The position numbers were made by a program, and so were the translations under genes. Below are positions 10,301 to 19,554 of a stretch of DNA of 49,840 bases, one piece after another. Location of the stretch: assembly GCA_019634025.1 (NCBI GenBank), contig JAHQWC010000097.1, forward strand, positions 1-49,840, given 5' to 3'. Numbering within the stretch: position 1 is the stretch's first letter; every line of letters starts with the position of its first letter. Below the pieces are notes generated by a model. It was given only the letters and a program-made list of their open reading frames with translations. It had not been told where the DNA came from and ran no database searches. The stretch is from Vampirovibrio sp. (GTDB lineage: Bacteria; Cyanobacteriota; Vampirovibrionia; Vampirovibrionales; Vampirovibrionaceae).

Positions 10301-11535
10301 GCGTTAATCACGCCATCGCCGGTTGGGTTACCCGGGCCGCTAAAGACCACCAAGCCGCCATCACCACCATTTCCACCGCTGCCGCCTTTGGCGTAGGCGT
10401 TTGCATAGGCAAACAGATCCAGGTACGTCGGGGCATCCGCAGTGTCAGCAGTAGCATCTACGTTTGAGAAACCACCACTACCACCATGGCCGCCATTGGC
10501 GTTAATCACACCATCATTGACGGCGGTATCTTTATACCCCAGGGCAATTAAACCGCCACTACCACCACTGGCACCGTTGGGGTTATTGGTAGTACCAGAA
10601 GCTGAAGAAATTTGGGTAACAATCCCTAATTTAGGCAGGGTCACCGGTGTGCCGGAAAGTTCGGTAAGAATCTCATCTACGATGAAGGGAGGAGCAGTCA
10701 CACCGGTATAGGCTGTGATGGAACCATTAGGATTAGAGACTCCAAAACCAAGATCATTCCCATTGCCACCATGGCCGCCGTTGGCTTCAATGATGCCGAG
10801 AGACGTGTTTTCAATACTGTTGGCCAATAGGCTGATGGTTCCGCCATTGCCACCGTTAACTCCAGAGAAGTTGGCCAGCTCGGGGTTCAATAACCCTTGA
10901 TGACCACCGCCATTGGCTTGAATCTGACCGTTGTTCAAAATCTTGTTAAAGGCGGTCATTAGAATACTGCCGCCGTCTCCGGCTCTCGATCCTCTGTAGT
11001 TCACATCATCCTGGACGCTCAGCAACCGGACATTATTGTCATAAGAACCTTCATTGTTATTTGCCGCATACCCGGCAGACCCGTTGGCGAACACACACCC
11101 GTTGATGTTGATGGAGCCGTCATAAAGGTCAATGAGGTTAAAGTTATTGGCGATGAGCTCACCGCTTTCAGTCTCATCAAACAGATTCACCACGCCGGTG
11201 GTTTCATCCGCCACATTGCTGACGCTTTGAATGGCGCAGGCGGCGCAATCACCATCGGTCATGCCAGCGGCCACCAGGCGAATCGTCCCGCCTCGAGAAG
11301 CAGCTTCAGGGTCATACGCCACATTATTGTGATTTTCCGGATTAAACACGCCGTCGGCGCGAAGCACCCCATCAATGTTGACCATCCCACCTTCAATATT
11401 AATAAGGTTGGTGTCAAAGGAGCCAATCACCTTGCCGGACGTATCAATGATAGCGGCAAGGTTGTGATTGCCGCCGCCTTGAACGTCTACCACACCAGTG
11501 GCGTTAACTTCTACCACACCGCCATAACCACCCAT
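7366..11535 (-). CDS. Large FHA-like/TpsA exoprotein, downstream segment after an in-frame TAA
   Basis: 1389 aa, Gly/Asn/Ala-rich repeats of beta-helix type (NGGHGGSGG, GxIxAxGG); same reading frame as 11545-12087 with one TAA between; helical C-terminal segment. Confidence 0.85.
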   Translation of the reverse strand: MGGYGGVVEVNATGVVDVQGGGNHNLAAIIDTSGKVIGSFDTNLINIEGGMVNIDGVLRADGVFNPENHNNVAYDPEAASRGGTIRLVAAGMTDGDCAACAIQSVSNVADETTGVVNLFDETESGELIANNFNLIDLYDGSININGCVFANGSAGYAANNNEGSYDNNVRLLSVQDDVNYRGSRAGDGGSILMTAFNKILNNGQIQANGGGHQGLLNPELANFSGVNGGNGGTISLLANSIENTSLGIIEANGGHGGNGNDLGFGVSNPNGSITAYTGVTAPPFIVDEILTELSGTPVTLPKLGIVTQISSASGTTNNPNGASGGSGGLIALGYKDTAVNDGVINANGGHGGSGGFSNVDATADTADAPTYLDLFAYANAYAKGGSGGNGGDGGLVVFSGPGNPTGDGVINAVGGDGGGGGSSEVTATATATGIIMAVANAYAEAGDGGNGGNGGNIVTPDPDTFSIVYNTNGGASGVSGTATATANAYSVVQALANAEAVTGDNGISNANANASGFDKTAASVLAASNAKATSGDNGEANAEAFTNSIVDASSTAEATAGNNGKATSNALANGKVITYTDSTAITGNDGWSTAFANSDATGLEGVAVIETSTATAISGDRGLAGAQAVANGYVLPTASANAHTGFDGRSDANAFSNSWALFGISEANASFMNEGKAVARATSQGNIPFFSDATTNAFDSVDNVPQDFKTGGGSPDITLLSEVQTAGFTDNVGPKAGGASGSDGADGGLLQTQDHELLSHNENLISLNRGGEETLLSGHLNAATPRTVKNQDNAPGAIAEISIKDFMGDYENFMFLNSVPGQSLTLDHPSQFSDGNSFTPETFDNLNTLTVMNHGDINNHELWVTGADSMGANQIGSGHLALLAMGDIYNDSFLRTQGPFSGGSIVLKAAPNEASGSNGTIWNDGFIQSTPLLSQYGGSIYLNAVDIVNNNLINADGTLGGGSVTLLAQNNIINTDTGYVGANGLGSSGSLITGGFIKSKAQNEANLNFGIYQANGINFGTGLKAAGFTRGDVYVPTYSGGGRGGYIHLHGGGVAANIDPSLLDGPATPSFMEAIGSTKGGQLLLTAGGGDASSFLSSLPTIDGFSVQTLTPPLTQLLTTIDLTVNESAYNFGNMRAQGGSIGGDGNIYLAGNGQVGTIEGATFHDVPVQYNNIVNAADPDAELQSLMGQIQNNGGNAYFVAGQAITGSDGVVRSAVEAVACDAAPNNDEPDVNPNDPTHQGSEFPDDFTLAAVPPPPVVNNDPDVNLLGLFQQQRPRVPRNNNYKAILTFANSNLFLLKGFENVTQDMLENAQLELNRQLANGVAPAEAKRLAQIYLAETGIDQETAVALVEQIEQGNFNADAKIVEVLETIAASTPEEPPVDTTLRQ
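9480..10065 (-). repeat. Imperfect tandem protein repeats (about 25-31 aa) in the TpsA-like exoprotein
   Basis: Recurrent motif AxAx[TS]G[DN][ND]G...A.A: AEAVTGDNG, AKATSGDNG, AEATAGNNG, STAITGNDG, TATAISGDRG, ASANAHTGFDG. Confidence 0.75.
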
Positions 11536-11544
11536 GCCACGAGC

Positions 11545-12087
11545 TTAGGTTTGAGAGCCTGGCTCAAACACAACAGAAACAGTATTAAAGACAATGGCCC
11601 CACCATTGGTGCCATCTGCCCAGATGTTACCGTTCTGGTAAATATATTGTGCGTCCATGGTGACCCGGCCACCGTTGGCAGTGGCATAGCCGCTACCGGT
11701 TAAACCACGGACATCCACGGTACCGTCTACCCGAATAACACTACCAGGAGCATAAAAGTGTAGGTGCCCCCCGTTACCGGTCAGGTTTTCTGACGGATTT
11801 CCACCAATACCATTCACTTCCAAGCCCACCACCGTGGCATCTGGAGGAACCCAAAGCCCACCGGAACCACTGTTCACAAAGGTGGTTTTATCACCGGCAG
11901 TGTTGTAGTAAGTCCCACCCGAAACGGTCTGTCCGTCATTAACAGAGTTCACATCTCCGGGGGCGGCAAATACCGGCAGCGATCCGGACAACCCAATACT
12001 CAGTGCGAGTGAAACACTCATTAGCTTGTGGAAAGCTGCTTTACGCACTGAAAGTGGGGATAGTTCTGCTGGAATGGAAGAACGCAT
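11545..12087 (-). CDS. TpsA exoprotein N-terminus: signal peptide and FHA-like TPS secretion domain
   Basis: 180 aa with signal peptide (KLMSVSLALSIGLSGSLPVFAA) and TPS-domain-like beta sequence; ends EPGSQT-TAA, in frame with the 1389-aa ORF. Confidence 0.8.
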   Translation of the reverse strand: MRSSIPAELSPLSVRKAAFHKLMSVSLALSIGLSGSLPVFAAPGDVNSVNDGQTVSGGTYYNTAGDKTTFVNSGSGGLWVPPDATVVGLEVNGIGGNPSENLTGNGGHLHFYAPGSVIRVDGTVDVRGLTGSGYATANGGRVTMDAQYIYQNGNIWADGTNGGAIVFNTVSVVFEPGSQT

Positions 12088-12627
12088 AGGGTAGTCAACC
12101 TCCTGATTAGCGTATTGTCCGAACCTTAAGGGGTAATGCTCATGTCTCTGTCAGCTATTGCCATGAAAGTGAGAAAAAACCAATGTTAAATCCCATAAGG
12201 AAGGAATGTGCCAGTAAATATTAAATCAACAATAGAGGAAAAACACGTCAAAAAATAAATTGCTTGAAGCGTCAACATTGTAACAAAAGATTAAATGCTC
12301 GTCTTGTGCTCTGAAAGCCTAGATTGGTCTTTTACCCCCCGAACACCCCAAACCTTAAGAGATTGTAACCTTTTCAAAGTAGGTCTGTTTATATTTACCC
12401 AAGAGGCTTCCAAGGCTTCCAAATCAATTTCTCCCCTATTCAGAGTAAGTTTCACATGTAGATATCTATCGGAATCCGATTTATATGCTAGTCTTTAAAC
12501 TGTTGATTGTGTAATAAGCGTAATTAAGAAAATACACTCCTGAAATACACCAGGATTCGCCGGTAGGTATCGGCGCCGCTCATTTCCATTACTTCTGTAT
12601 GACAGCAGGTTTTAAGGGCCGCATTCC

Positions 12628-14628
12628 ATGATGACAAAGCCGTCTTGTGTTTCCAGATCCATCTATTCATTATCCCTCTCTATCGCCGTGGGCGCCATGG
12701 TCGTGGGCAGTCAGGCATTTTTGCCAGTGCTCGCTCAAGTTACCGTGCCAACTCAAACCAACCCAGGCCTCATTGCCCCTCAGTCTACCGACGATTTGTA
12801 TAAAGACAAGGAACGGGCAAAGAAACGGGAAATTCAAAAAGAAGAGACCGAAGATAAAATCGATTTTGATGTGGCAGCCCCTGAAGGCGGCGTTTATGTC
12901 GAATCTCAACAGTTCAACGTTGACCACATCAGCATCGAAGGAAACACCATTATTTCTGACGATGAAATTCGTCCACTGGTCACAGAGTACGAAGGTCAAA
13001 CCACCAGCCTGGATCAACTGGGCAACCTGGTAGATGACATTGGCGATCTCTATCACCAGCAAGGCTTCCTCACCACCGTCGTCTTTATTCCTCCGCAAGA
13101 AGTGGAAGACGGTCAGGTCACCATCCAGGTGCTGGAAGGCATGGTGGGCGACATTGAAATTAGCGGTAACAAGTACTACAAAACCTGGGCCCTGGAACGC
13201 AATCTGGATTACCAGTCCGGCGAAGTCCTGAACCTGCGTGACCTGGAAGATACCCTGAACCAGATGAACCAGCAGCAACAGTTCCGCCTCAAGGCAATTT
13301 TATCTCCCGGTGAAGAAACCGGTGAAACCGACTTAAAACTAGAAGTCAGTGAACGTCAGCCCTGGCAGGTTACCTTGTCTACCGACAACCAAGGGCGTCC
13401 GTTTATTGGCATGTACCGTTGGGGCGTTGGCGTAAGCAACGTCAACCTGACCGGTGTTGGCGACCGGTTGTTTACCCAGTATATTGGCGCCCGGGGCACC
13501 AACATTGCCCAAGCATCTTACTTCCGCCCCATCAGCCGTTACGGTACTGAACTGGGTGGAACCTTCAGTTTCAGCCATGTCAACGTAGATTTGGACACAG
13601 GGCCACAACAGGACATCGACGGCTTTGCGTATAACTACGGTCTGGTACTTAGCCAACCGCTAATGAAAGACAGAACCTTGGTGGCAGATGCCGGATTTAA
13701 CATGCGACGGGTCATCTCCACTATTAACGATAACACTACTAACATCGATGATATCGCCACCTTGGTATTCGGCATCAACCTGGATAAGGTAGACCGCTAC
13801 GGTCGGACCTTTGCTCGGGCACAAACCACTGTGGGGCCGGATTGGTTCGGCGCTAACCGCCAATTCTGGAAAGCGTCTGGGGTGGTAAACCGGTTGATCC
13901 GTCTTCCCAAAAGTAACTACTTAATTTTCCGCGCCACCGGACAAATTTCTCCGGATGCCCTGCCACCGGCAGAACAGTACCAGGTCGGCGGCGCGTTTAG
14001 CGTTCGCGGGTTTACCGAAGGTCTGCTTGTTGGAGATCGTGGCTATACCTTGGGTCTGGAACACCGCTGGCCTATTCCCGGATTACGGTATGTGTGCCCC
14101 TGGATGGCCGACCGTGTTCAGGGCGCAACCTTCTTTGACTTTGGTCAAACCTGGTTGGACGACAGCCAGGCCGGACGAATTTCTGATGCTTCACGAACCT
14201 TACTGATGGGCGCCGGCCTCGGTGTACGGGCACAGTTAACCCGGCTACTTGAAGGCTTTATTGACTTTGGCTGGGGAATCTCCGATAACTCCGGTACAGA
14301 GCCAAATGCCCAACCCACCGTCCGGGTTCACTTCGGGGTAACCTCCAAATTGCTGCCTGAAATTTATAAGGTCCGCGGCGATGAGACCACCGAGGTTTCC
14401 TCCAGCGAAAATAGTACTGAGGCCAACGTAGAAGCGGAAGCAACAGACGCTACTGAGACCGATGCTCAAAATGCTTTCTATATGGGACAAACCGATGAGT
14501 TCGTCGAAACGGACTTTGACCCACCCACCCCGGAAGGCATTGAACCAGAAAGCACCGACACAAATGAATACAAAAGCTACGATGATCTGGACCCGTCCGA
14601 CTTCTTTATTGAAGACGACGCACGCTAA
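12628..14628 (+). CDS. TpsB/FhaC/ShlB-family outer-membrane secretion partner with POTRA domains and an acidic C-terminal extension
   Basis: 666 aa; signal peptide, POTRA-like segments (FNVDHISIEGNTIISDDEIRPLVTEYEGQ..., GMVGDIEISGNKYYKTWALERNL), 16-strand barrel-like region incl. VRGFTEG, and an acidic tail after RVHFGVTSKL. Confidence 0.93.
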   Translation: MMTKPSCVSRSIYSLSLSIAVGAMVVGSQAFLPVLAQVTVPTQTNPGLIAPQSTDDLYKDKERAKKREIQKEETEDKIDFDVAAPEGGVYVESQQFNVDHISIEGNTIISDDEIRPLVTEYEGQTTSLDQLGNLVDDIGDLYHQQGFLTTVVFIPPQEVEDGQVTIQVLEGMVGDIEISGNKYYKTWALERNLDYQSGEVLNLRDLEDTLNQMNQQQQFRLKAILSPGEETGETDLKLEVSERQPWQVTLSTDNQGRPFIGMYRWGVGVSNVNLTGVGDRLFTQYIGARGTNIAQASYFRPISRYGTELGGTFSFSHVNVDLDTGPQQDIDGFAYNYGLVLSQPLMKDRTLVADAGFNMRRVISTINDNTTNIDDIATLVFGINLDKVDRYGRTFARAQTTVGPDWFGANRQFWKASGVVNRLIRLPKSNYLIFRATGQISPDALPPAEQYQVGGAFSVRGFTEGLLVGDRGYTLGLEHRWPIPGLRYVCPWMADRVQGATFFDFGQTWLDDSQAGRISDASRTLLMGAGLGVRAQLTRLLEGFIDFGWGISDNSGTEPNAQPTVRVHFGVTSKLLPEIYKVRGDETTEVSSSENSTEANVEAEATDATETDAQNAFYMGQTDEFVETDFDPPTPEGIEPESTDTNEYKSYDDLDPSDFFIEDDAR

Positions 14629-14661
14629 GTAAGCGTAAGATAAGACAGCGTAGATATATTT

Positions 14662-14695
14662 AAAAGCCGACGGTATATATACCGTCGGCTTTTTA
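14662..14695 (+). terminator. Rho-independent terminator after the tpsB-like gene
   Basis: Palindrome AAAAGCCGACGGTATATATACCGTCGGCTTTT followed by T. Confidence 0.9.
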
Positions 14696-14809
14696 CATAA
14701 ATAGAATAAACCTAAAAAACTAACCTGATTAAACGATTTGGACAGAGTGGATCTGCGGCCATAATGAAGAAACGAGCAAATAAACCACAGATAAATCAGA
14801 GTGAGAGAA

Positions 14810-15484
14810 ATGATACGGTTCATCCGCAAGGCACATTTGGCCACAGTTTTTGCTGTGACGTTTTTTTCCATCTTGGCAGGGAGCGTCTCCCCCTTGTTTT
14901 CCCTCGCATATGCCCCCTCTCTAGAAACAGTGCAGCAAGGGTTGGAAGAAGAGCAAGAGGCGTTAACCTATTTTCAGAACCTCCTGCTGGAAACCCAAAA
15001 CCCGCTTATTGCCAGCATGGCCCGGGAGAATCTCATAAAATTGAAGGCGAAAAAACCCGCCCTTCATCGCCAGGTTGAGGTGCCCATCCTAAAACAGAAT
15101 CATCCGGGGTTAAGAGTTCATACGCTACTTAACAAAAAAGTATTAGGCACATTTTTGGTGGACACCGGCGCCACCCACACCCTGATCTCTCCGGAGCTGG
15201 CGAAAAAAATAGGCGTCAAAGTCACAAAGTCTACCCCAACGTTAACGGTGCTCACCGCCAACGGCCCTATTGAAGCCCCACTGGTCACCGTGGATCGCAT
15301 CAGCATTGGCGGCGTAGAGGTTACCCAACTGCCGGTGGTCATTCAACCCCTGGGTAACGACCGCAGCTTAACCGGGTTGTTGGGCATGAACTTTTTTAAA
15401 AATATGGAACTGACACTCCGGGATGATAAGCTCATTTTGGGCATATACCGCAAGCAACCAAATCGGAAGAAAGCAGCCCGCTAA
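14810..15484 (+). CDS. Secreted/periplasmic retropepsin-like (clan AA) aspartic protease
   Basis: Signal peptide plus FLVDTGATHTLISPELAKKIGV and a later GLLGMNFFKNMELTLRDDKLIL, the retroviral-type aspartyl protease pattern. Confidence 0.85.
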   Translation: MIRFIRKAHLATVFAVTFFSILAGSVSPLFSLAYAPSLETVQQGLEEEQEALTYFQNLLLETQNPLIASMARENLIKLKAKKPALHRQVEVPILKQNHPGLRVHTLLNKKVLGTFLVDTGATHTLISPELAKKIGVKVTKSTPTLTVLTANGPIEAPLVTVDRISIGGVEVTQLPVVIQPLGNDRSLTGLLGMNFFKNMELTLRDDKLILGIYRKQPNRKKAAR

Positions 15485-15594
15485 ATTCAAGGCTTTCAGA
15501 GTTTATACTCTGCCGTGTCTCCCATAATCAGATCCTGCTACAATTGCCTTGAACAATTGTGTCAGGGTTTTGTCTATAGCAGAGGTGTTGTTTT

Positions 15595-16167
15595 ATGAGC
15601 GGTTTGGCAGTATTGACCCGATGGGCAATATTCAGCAGTTTTTTGACAATAGTGTCTTTGGCGGTTTCCGGTATTTTTCAACCAGCGGATGCAGCCGATG
15701 CCGCAGAAATAGAATTTCGGGTAAACCGCAGCTTGGATCAATTCCGGCAAGAGATACAGGGCTCCGAAGCACTGTTAAAAAAAGCCAAAGCGGTATTGGT
15801 GTTACCCAAAGTGTACAAGGCCGGGTTTGGCCTTGGCGGTGAATACGGCGAAGGCGCTCTCCGGGTTCACGGCAAAACAGCAGACTATTACAACATGATT
15901 GCCGCTTCCTGGGGTTTCCAGTTGGGCGCCCAAAAGAAAACCGTGCTGTTATTGTTTATGACCGATGACGCATTCAGCAAATTCCGCACCAGTGACGGCT
16001 GGAAAGCCGGAGTCGATGCATCCGTGGCCCTGATTAAAGTGGGCGCCGAAGGCTCGTTGGATACCCAAAACATCAACAACCCTGTCGTCGGCTTTGTCAT
16101 CGGCCAAAAAGGACTGATGTACGACCTTTCCCTGGAAGGGGCCAAATTCTCTAAGATTAAGAAGTAA
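15595..16167 (+). CDS. SYLF-domain (Ysc84-type) lipid-binding protein
   Basis: AKAVLVLPKVYKAGFGLGGEYGEGAL...YYNMIAASWGFQLGAQKKTVLLLFMTDDAF...GLMYDLSLEGAKFSKIKK is characteristic of SYLF proteins. Confidence 0.88.
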   Translation: MSGLAVLTRWAIFSSFLTIVSLAVSGIFQPADAADAAEIEFRVNRSLDQFRQEIQGSEALLKKAKAVLVLPKVYKAGFGLGGEYGEGALRVHGKTADYYNMIAASWGFQLGAQKKTVLLLFMTDDAFSKFRTSDGWKAGVDASVALIKVGAEGSLDTQNINNPVVGFVIGQKGLMYDLSLEGAKFSKIKK

Positions 16168-16423
16168 CTGTTGCTCTCCTGAGTAATGCAAAATCTTTTT
16201 AGAGTCACGAAAATCTTCGCCTTACCTACCTCAACCCAATCTGTTTAGGTTAAGATGCCAGTGGCTTAACCTTCTTAGAAGTAAATCACAGGTTTTCTAT
16301 TTTTTGATGTTTCCTGTACAACTTATTCCAAATGTTCAGCGGCGCACTTACCCATCACTGTCATGGCAAATTAAATTTTCGAAAAACGTCGATACTACCC
16401 GTTTAAATCATAAGGAGTTCAAA

Positions 16424-16720
16424 ATGTCTGAAGCAACCCAGGTCAACGAAGTCCGAGCCAGCCACCTATTGGTGGAGACTGAGGCTGAGTTGGAACAATG
16501 CCGCCAGGAAATTGAAAACGGAACCCCCTTTGCCGAGGTTGCGCAGCGGGTCTCTCGTTGCCCATCAGGTGAGCGTGGTGGAGACTTAGGCTTTTTCACC
16601 CGTGGCAAAATGGTGCCCGAGTTTGAACAAGCCGCTTTCCGACTCCCAGTAGGTCAAATTTCTGATCCCATCAAAACCCAGTTCGGATACCATCTACTAG
16701 TGGTTACTGAGCAGAAATAA
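16424..16720 (+). CDS. Parvulin-type peptidyl-prolyl cis-trans isomerase (PpiC/rotamase)
   Basis: VRASHLLVETEAELEQCRQEIENGTPFAEVAQRVSRCPSGERGGDLGFFTRGKMVPEFEQAAF...QFGYHLLVV; AAGGAG upstream of ATG 16424. Confidence 0.95.
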   Translation: MSEATQVNEVRASHLLVETEAELEQCRQEIENGTPFAEVAQRVSRCPSGERGGDLGFFTRGKMVPEFEQAAFRLPVGQISDPIKTQFGYHLLVVTEQK

Positions 16721-16731
16721 TATTCACGGCG

Positions 16732-17646
16732 CTATTTTTTAGAGCCGGAAGAATTGGATTTATGGGCTGTCCCTTTCATAAGGGGATAGCCCATTTCTTC
16801 GCGGTGCTCTACATACAAGTGTGCAATTTTTTCCGCCATCCGCCGAATCCGCAAAATATAGTTGGTGCGCTCATCCTTGCTAATAACCCCCCGGGCATCC
16901 AGCAGGTTAAAGGTGTGCGAGCATTTCAACACATAATCATACGCCGGCAATACCAGCTTTTTTTCCATCAGCTCATCCGCTTCGGCTTTATATAAGTCAA
17001 ATAATTGGGTCAGACGATCCGCACTGGAGGCTTCAAAGTTATAGGTGGATTGCTGAATCTCGTTTTGCAGGTAAATATCCCCGTAGGTCAGGGTGTCGTT
17101 CCACTGCAGATCGTACACACTCTCTTTATTTTGCAGGTACATTGCAATCCGCTCGCAGCCGTAGGTCAGCTCCACCGCAACCGGTTTAATTTCCAATCCG
17201 CCAGCCTGCTGAAAGTAGGTGAACTGGGTAATCTCCATCCCGTCCAGCCAAACTTCCCAGCCTACGCCCCAAGCGCCCAGGGTAGGAGACTCCCAGTTGT
17301 CTTCCACAAACCGGATATCATGATCGGCGAGTACAATGCCCAGAGCTTCCAAACTTTTGAGATACCGATCCTGAATATCATCCGGCGAGGGCTTCATGAT
17401 GACCTGATACTGAAAGTAATGCTGCAGCCGGTTGGGGTTCTGCCCATAACGGCCATCGGTAGGCCTCCGGCAAGGGTCTACGTTGGCTACATTCCAAGGC
17501 TCTGGCCCCAACACCCGCAGAAAGGTGGCCGGATTCATGGTGCTGGCCCCTTTTTCCGTGTCGTAGGGATACTGCACCACACACCCCTGATCCGCCCAGG
17601 TGCGGTTCAGGGTATCAATAATTTGTTGAAACGTGAGGACTGCCAT
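16732..17646 (-). CDS. glyQ: Glycyl-tRNA synthetase alpha subunit
   Basis: 304 aa with GlyQ signature sequence ([68 protein letters not shown]). Confidence 0.97.
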   Translation of the reverse strand: MAVLTFQQIIDTLNRTWADQGCVVQYPYDTEKGASTMNPATFLRVLGPEPWNVANVDPCRRPTDGRYGQNPNRLQHYFQYQVIMKPSPDDIQDRYLKSLEALGIVLADHDIRFVEDNWESPTLGAWGVGWEVWLDGMEITQFTYFQQAGGLEIKPVAVELTYGCERIAMYLQNKESVYDLQWNDTLTYGDIYLQNEIQQSTYNFEASSADRLTQLFDLYKAEADELMEKKLVLPAYDYVLKCSHTFNLLDARGVISKDERTNYILRIRRMAEKIAHLYVEHREEMGYPLMKGTAHKSNSSGSKK

Positions 17647-17691
17647 AGGTGTTAGGGTAACATAACCAGAGGTTCCGTCACAGAGCCACTA

Positions 17692-19470
17692 TTAGATGTT
17701 ACTTTTCCGCAGCCGAATACTCTCCGGCGTCACTTCCATCAGCTCATCAGTGGCGATGTAATCCAACCCAAACTCCAACGTCACCTCTACCGGCGTAGAC
17801 AGGACTTCCAACACATCCGAGGTGGCGCTGCGCATGTTGGTGAGGCGTTTGGTCTTGCAGATATTCACCCCCAAATCATTTTGCCGGGTATGCTCGCCCA
17901 CCACCATGCCTTTATACACCGTGGTTCTGGGTTGAATAAAGAACACACCCCGATCTTCCAGGTTTTTAAGGGCATAGGCTGTGGCTTCACCCTGCTCATT
18001 AGAATATATGACGCCACTCCGACTGGAGCCGATGTCGCCCACCCACGGAATAAATTTCTGAAAAGCCGAGGTCATCATCCCCTGACCTCGAGTCAGGCGA
18101 ATAAATTCGCTGCGAAAACCCAGCAGGCCACGAGAAGGAATGGTAAATTCCATCATAGTGCGTCCGTTCAGGGTTTCCATGTGCTGCATTTCGCCTCTGC
18201 GCTGGGCAATCCGTTCAATGCAAGCGCCAGTATTCTCTTCAGGCACCTCTAAAATCAGATTTTCAGACGGCTCGTGGGTAACTTCATCAACAACCTTCGT
18301 CAGCACCTCAGGCTTACTTACCTGAAATTCATAGCCTTCCCGACGCATGGTTTCAATCAAAATAGTCAGGTGCAGCTCACCCCGGCCACTCACAATAAAA
18401 CATTCCGGCGTTGGGCCATCATCTACCCTTAAGCTAACATTGCTTTTAATTTCGTGGAACAGCCGGTCACGAATCTGGCGGGAGGTCACATATTTGCCTT
18501 CCTTGCCCGCCAACGGACTGTTGTTTACCGAGAAGGTCATTTTCAGGGTGGGTTCTTCAATATCAATCGGCGGCAACGCTTCAGGGTTTTCAGGCGCGCA
18601 CAGGGTTTCCCCAATCTGCACTTCCGGAATTCCGGCCACCGCCACAATGTCTCCAGCTTCGGCGTGATCAATATCGATCCGCTTGAGCCCCTGAAAACCA
18701 AACAGTTTAGAAACCCGGTGAGAAGAAACTTTACCACTCCGCTCAATTACAGCCACCTGCTGGCCCTGACGAATCTCGCCCCGGCGAATCCTCCCCACCA
18801 CAATCCGGCCCAGATAATCGTTGTAATCCAGGGTCGATACTTGTAACTGGAGGGGCTGCTCTTTATCGCCTTCCGGCGGAGAAATATGTTTGATGATGGT
18901 GTCCATCAAGGGTTTTAAATCCTGCATTGGCTCATCCATGTCCAGAGTGGACGTACCGTCCAATCCACAGGCATACACCACCGGAAAGTCCAGCTGGCTT
19001 TCATCAGCGCCCAGCTCGATAAACAGATCAATCACCCGGTCAATGGCCCGGGCAGTATCCGACGCCGGACGATCAACTTTGTTGATAACAAGCACAACCG
19101 TCAGGCCCAAGCTCAACGCTTTACGCAACACAAACCGGGTCTGTGGCATCGGACCTTCTACGGCGTCTACCACCAGCAGCACCCCGTCCACCATGGTCAA
19201 TACCCGCTCTACCTCGCCAGAAAAATCGGCGTGCCCAGGGGTGTCCAGGATATTGATTTTATAATCGCCGTAGGGAATGGCTGTGTTTTTGGCCAAAATA
19301 GTAATGCCACGCTCTTTCTCCAGATCGTGGGAATCCATCATCCGCTCTGTAACCTGCTCATTATCACGAAAAATCCCGCTCTGGCGGAACATGCTATCTA
19401 CCAGAGTGGTTTTGCCGTGATCAACGTGGGCGATGATGGCAATATTGCGGATTTGATTGTTGTGAACCAT
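17692..19470 (-). CDS. typA: Ribosome-associated GTPase TypA/BipA
   Basis: 592 aa; [51 protein letters not shown]; TypA C-terminal sequence. Confidence 0.97.
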   Translation of the reverse strand: MVHNNQIRNIAIIAHVDHGKTTLVDSMFRQSGIFRDNEQVTERMMDSHDLEKERGITILAKNTAIPYGDYKINILDTPGHADFSGEVERVLTMVDGVLLVVDAVEGPMPQTRFVLRKALSLGLTVVLVINKVDRPASDTARAIDRVIDLFIELGADESQLDFPVVYACGLDGTSTLDMDEPMQDLKPLMDTIIKHISPPEGDKEQPLQLQVSTLDYNDYLGRIVVGRIRRGEIRQGQQVAVIERSGKVSSHRVSKLFGFQGLKRIDIDHAEAGDIVAVAGIPEVQIGETLCAPENPEALPPIDIEEPTLKMTFSVNNSPLAGKEGKYVTSRQIRDRLFHEIKSNVSLRVDDGPTPECFIVSGRGELHLTILIETMRREGYEFQVSKPEVLTKVVDEVTHEPSENLILEVPEENTGACIERIAQRRGEMQHMETLNGRTMMEFTIPSRGLLGFRSEFIRLTRGQGMMTSAFQKFIPWVGDIGSSRSGVIYSNEQGEATAYALKNLEDRGVFFIQPRTTVYKGMVVGEHTRQNDLGVNICKTKRLTNMRSATSDVLEVLSTPVEVTLEFGLDYIATDELMEVTPESIRLRKSNI

Positions 19471-19554
19471 ATCGAGTTTCCGGGTATCGGGTTAAATGTC
19501 TGTTGCGGAATGGAAGGCCGTTATTGTAGCATCAATATTACAGAATCCAACGGG

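Noticed and set aside
10057-10711. Plus-strand ORFs rich in Pro/Ala/Leu (e.g. PPLPPLPPSPASAYALATA) opposite the exoprotein gene
   Set aside because: They are antisense images of Gly-rich repeat codons (GGN/GCC) of the minus-strand TpsA-like gene; no ribosome-binding site or domain support.
12670-13278. 202-aa minus-strand ORF opposite the tpsB-like gene
   Set aside because: The plus-strand frame encodes clear POTRA sequence; the antisense ORF has no recognisable domain and is typical shadow coding.
16732-17646. glyQ without adjacent glyS as an unusual split
   Set aside because: Separated glyQ and glyS are common in several phyla, including cyanobacterial relatives; not unusual by itself.
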